Source: an uncultured Anaeromyxobacter sp. (GTDB lineage Bacteria; Myxococcota; Myxococcia; Myxococcales; Anaeromyxobacteraceae). Taken from it: a stretch of 64,000 nucleotides of DNA. The position numbers were made by a program, and so were the translations under genes. A model generated the notes under the pieces. That model was not told the DNA's origin. It saw only the letters and a list, made by a program, of their open reading frames with translations, and made no database searches. The stretch is taken from positions 1 to 64,000 of the forward strand of contig CAIOAK010000139.1 in NCBI GenBank assembly GCA_903855945.1, given 5' to 3'. This document shows positions 61,480 through 64,000 of this stretch, in pieces (position 1 is the first letter of the stretch; every line of letters begins with the position of its first letter).

Positions 61480-62886
61480 TTGCACCCCAACGAGGCGGTC
61501 GTCGCGGGCTCCTCCGAGTTCATTGACGCCCTGCTCCCGCTCGTCCAGGAACGTCTCGGCGGCGCCCCGCGCACCGCCGATACGCCGGCGCTCGCCGCGG
61601 CGCTCTGCCAGGGCGGGGTGGGCCTCCTCGTCTACGAGCACGGGGGGCGCGAGTGGCTGTCCGTCTGCGACGCGATCCGCGCGGTCCGGGGTTCGGAGAT
61701 GATCGTGGTGGCGGCGCTCCCACCGGAGTTCGCCTCCGACGTGGCCGAGATCTCCTCCGCGGTGAGCGCGGTGGTGGCCTGGCGAGGCGAAGGCAAGCCG
61801 GTGATCGACGCCGTCGCCCGGGTGATGGCGGCGCGCGAGGCGCCCACCGCGTCCGCCCGGCACACCTCGCCGATCCCGACACCGCCGGCTGTGACACCGC
61901 CGGTCGCACCGGTCGCGCCTCCTCCGGTTGCGCCTGCCGCTCCCGAGGAGATCGCGATGGACTCGATCTTCGAGGGGGAGGGGATGACCGGGGCGTCCCC
62001 GCTGCCCGGTCCCCCCGCGGGGATGGCGCCACCCGCCGGGACGATCCTGTCCGGGACCTGGCCCGCCACCGTCCTCTCCGCCGAGGAGGGGCTCTCGGTG
62101 GTGAAGGGCGCCCTCTCCGGCCTCTGGCCCGAGCAGCGGCTCCGCTCCATCACCGAGTCGGTGGTGGCCTCCCTCTCGGCCGCGGAGAAGGCGGCCGCGC
62201 TCGGCCAACCGTTTCCCGTGGACGCCGCACCGATGCGGCGTGCCGTCGGCCTGCGCTGGCAGGTCGCCGCCGCCATCCAGACCCTCCCGCCCGTGGGGAG
62301 CCCCGTCGACCAGCGGGCGGTGCAGGAGATCCTGGAGGGGATCGACCAGGTGCTCGCCGAGCTCCGGACGGGGAGCGACGACTCGGTTCCGGAAGCGCTC
62401 CGCTCCGTGGAGGCGGTGCGCCACGCGCTCGTCCGGGAGGCCATCGACCTCACCGAGGCGCTCCAGAAGGTGGCCCCGGCGGACGTCGTGGTGGAGATCA
62501 CCACGAGCCGGAAGGCCCACCGCCCCCAGCCCACCCCGGCCCCGCGGCCGGTGCAGCCGGTGGTGGTCGCGGAGGCGCCTTCCCGGCAGGTTCCCTGGGG
62601 GCTCGTGATCGTGCTCGTGGCCGCCGTGGTGGGCGCGACCGCCTACCACGGGTACCGGTACGTGAACCGGCCGGGTTCACCGGTCTCGCCCATCGCCGGG
62701 GCGCCGTCCGGGACGCTCGGGGCCATCGGTCTGGAGGAGAAGCTGGTGGTCTCCCCGGGCGGGAAGTCGGTGGACCCGAGGGAGCTCGAGAACTTCCGGA
62801 ACCTCCAGAAGACCCGGGGCGCCGAGGTCCGGGAGATCCTGCCCGGGACCTTCGTGGTCGCGCCCGCGCCGAGGGCCAGCCCATGA
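61480..62886 (+). CDS. Membrane-anchored protein with pseudo-receiver-like N-terminus
   Basis: 468 aa. Residues 1-118 look like an alternating alpha/beta domain of receiver type (GGVGLLVYEHGG, SEMIVVAALPPEF, AVSAVVAWRGEGKPVIDAVARV) but lack the acidic pocket and phospho-aspartate. A Pro-rich linker (about 125-190) and a helical domain (about 195-345) follow. One membrane helix lies at about 368-390 (WGLVIVLVAAVVGATAY), then a short extracytoplasmic tail. The TTG start is supported by AAGGAGG at ideal spacing. The stop overlaps the start of a pilin-like gene (ATGA), so the two are made together. I do not recognise the family. Confidence 0.78.
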   Translation: MHPNEAVVAGSSEFIDALLPLVQERLGGAPRTADTPALAAALCQGGVGLLVYEHGGREWLSVCDAIRAVRGSEMIVVAALPPEFASDVAEISSAVSAVVAWRGEGKPVIDAVARVMAAREAPTASARHTSPIPTPPAVTPPVAPVAPPPVAPAAPEEIAMDSIFEGEGMTGASPLPGPPAGMAPPAGTILSGTWPATVLSAEEGLSVVKGALSGLWPEQRLRSITESVVASLSAAEKAAALGQPFPVDAAPMRRAVGLRWQVAAAIQTLPPVGSPVDQRAVQEILEGIDQVLAELRTGSDDSVPEALRSVEAVRHALVREAIDLTEALQKVAPADVVVEITTSRKAHRPQPTPAPRPVQPVVVAEAPSRQVPWGLVIVLVAAVVGATAYHGYRYVNRPGSPVSPIAGAPSGTLGAIGLEEKLVVSPGGKSVDPRELENFRNLQKTRGAEVREILPGTFVVAPAPRASP

Positions 62887-63401
62887 GCGGGCCCCTCCGC
62901 CGAGCCCGGCGCGGCTTCACCCTGATCGAGATCCTGCTCGGGGTGGTGATCGTCGGGGTCCTGGCGTCGATTGCACTCCCCGTGTACCAGGGCATGTCGA
63001 TGCGCTCCCGCATCGCCGAGCGGGACCCGATCATGCGCTCCATCGCCACGGCGGTGGGAGAACAGGTACTCCAGTCGAAGCCCCTCCCGGCGGCGTTCCA
63101 GGGGCTTCCCCGTCCGGTGGCGGAGAGCGCCCTCGGCACCCACCCGATGCCCTGGACCCAGGACTCCGGGGCGTCCGACGGCTGGAAGGACCTCCCGCGG
63201 GTGTTCGACGGATCCACCTACTGCACCTACTCCTTCGCCCTCGACCCGATCGCCGTCCCGGTCAAGCTCTACGTCCGATCGGTCTGCGACATCGACGGGG
63301 ACGGCGTCCCGAACGTGAAGGTGCAGGTCTACGACGGCGTGGGGAAGGCCTTCGTCCTCAACTCCGCCCTGTCCGTAGAGTCCGATCCCAACGTCTTCTG
63401 A
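62883..63401 (+). CDS. Type IV pilin-like / pseudopilin protein
   Basis: 172 aa. The class III leader is [11 protein letters not shown], cut before [26 protein letters not shown], with mature Glu5. The globular part is about 130 residues with one cysteine pair ([16 protein letters not shown]) and a DIDGDGVPN calcium-loop-like segment. It is outside both the pil and gsp clusters but should be processed by PilD. The start overlaps the stop of the pseudo-receiver gene (ATGA). A role with that protein is inference. Confidence 0.85.
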   Translation: MSGPLRRARRGFTLIEILLGVVIVGVLASIALPVYQGMSMRSRIAERDPIMRSIATAVGEQVLQSKPLPAAFQGLPRPVAESALGTHPMPWTQDSGASDGWKDLPRVFDGSTYCTYSFALDPIAVPVKLYVRSVCDIDGDGVPNVKVQVYDGVGKAFVLNSALSVESDPNVF

Positions 63402-63441
63402 TCCGGTTGCCCTGCCGTCCGGCCCGGGCGAAACTCCGTCC

Positions 63442-64000
63442 ATGGCGGCAGGCGCGGCGCGGCGCATGGAAGACCTGAAGGCCCGGATCCGCGAGGCGGA
63501 CCGGGCCTACTACGTCCTCGACAACCCGATCCTCTCCGACGCCGAGTACGACCGGCTCATGCGGGAGCTCCTGGCGCTCGAGGAGGAGCACCCGGCCCTC
63601 GCCACCCCCGACTCGCCCACGCGCCGGGTCTCGGGGGAGCCGGCGGAGAAGTTCGCCAAGGTGGCCCACCGCGAGCCGATGCTCTCGCTCGCCAACGTGG
63701 TCAGCGACGAGGAGCTCGACGAGTTCGACGCGCGGGTGCACCGGCTGCTCGACCTGCCCCCCGACGGCGCCGTCGAGTACGTCTGCGAGCCCAAGCTGGA
63801 CGGGCTGGCGGTGGAGCTCGTCTACGTCGGCGGGGAGCTCGTGGAGGGCTCCACCCGCGGCGACGGCTCGGTGGGGGAGGACGTCAGCGCCAACCTGCGC
63901 ACCGTGGGCGGCCTGGGCGCCAACGCCGGCGTGCTCCCGCGGCTGCGGGGTGCCTCCCCGGCGCGGCTCGAGGTGCGGGGCGAGGTGCTGCTCCAGAAGG
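63442..64000 (+). CDS. ligA: NAD-dependent DNA ligase, 5' part (runs off the window)
   Basis: The first 186 codons are visible. The Ia domain (about 8-65; [29 protein letters not shown] split at the turn) binds NAD. The nucleotidyl-transferase domain starts after it, and the adenylated lysine is in [12 protein letters not shown] (KxDG). [11 protein letters not shown] is motif III-like. The remaining about 480 residues lie beyond the window. The ATG at 63442 is chosen; another ATG at 63466 is possible. No Shine-Dalgarno is evident for either. Confidence 0.94.
   Translation, partial: MAAGAARRMEDLKARIREADRAYYVLDNPILSDAEYDRLMRELLALEEEHPALATPDSPTRRVSGEPAEKFAKVAHREPMLSLANVVSDEELDEFDARVHRLLDLPPDGAVEYVCEPKLDGLAVELVYVGGELVEGSTRGDGSVGEDVSANLRTVGGLGANAGVLPRLRGASPARLEVRGEVLLQK

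Overview
The window comes from a very GC-rich (roughly 70% or more) Gram-negative genome with dense, overlapping, coupled genes. The combination of pilM-N-O-P-Q with a pilus-linked ABC transporter, a Roadblock/MglB-type protein, NtrC-family regulators, two outer-membrane secretins, tamB with an Omp85 partner, Tol genes and many lipoproteins points to a delta-type bacterium of the Myxococcota. An Anaeromyxobacter-like lineage is my best guess; it comes from gene content and style, not from a search. No rRNA, tRNA, CRISPR array or insertion sequence is visible, and no gene-free stretch exceeds about 300 bases.

Left part (1-20,234): type IV pilus region. On the minus strand lie pilA, a TPR-like pilG-position gene and an ABC-2 permease, all visibly lower in GC than the rest. 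Divergent from pilA is the ATPase (pilH-like), then a minus-strand GT-C/TPR membrane protein, then pilD-pilS-pilR, a small XRE regulator, and pilM-N-O-P-Q with a lipoprotein. These are followed by a Roadblock protein, efp, accB-accC and a large TPR protein. PilS/PilR should drive pilA from a sigma-54 promoter visible at 2498-2516.

Middle part (20,278-42,840): envelope and cell-cycle genes. tamB is coupled to a POTRA-rich Omp85 protein. The minus-strand tolQ-tolR-tolA-tolB-ppx operon ends in a 54-codon HAD phosphatase remnant. Next come a lipoprotein, murI, a conserved unknown, a CtpA-type protease and a processive GT2 glycosyltransferase. The minus-strand smc, ftsY, HAD hydrolase and GNAT acetyltransferase follow.

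Right part (42,964-58,428): a complete type II secretion operon, gspC-D-E-F-G-H-I-J-K-L-M-N on the minus strand. It is preceded by an NtrC-type regulator gene. Between the regulator and gspC lie a near-perfect sigma-54 promoter and a spaced pair of identical palindromes, so this secretion system looks enhancer-driven like the pilus. The right edge holds a BIG2 lipoprotein, rpmE, rho, a pseudo-receiver membrane protein coupled to a pilin-like protein, and the start of ligA.

Recurring themes are GTGA/ATGA/TTGA stop-start overlaps and several genes with a -10-like hexamer only 6-9 bases before the start codon and no Shine-Dalgarno, suggesting leaderless mRNAs. A shared palindromic DNA motif written in rare codons occurs inside both pilR and pilQ.
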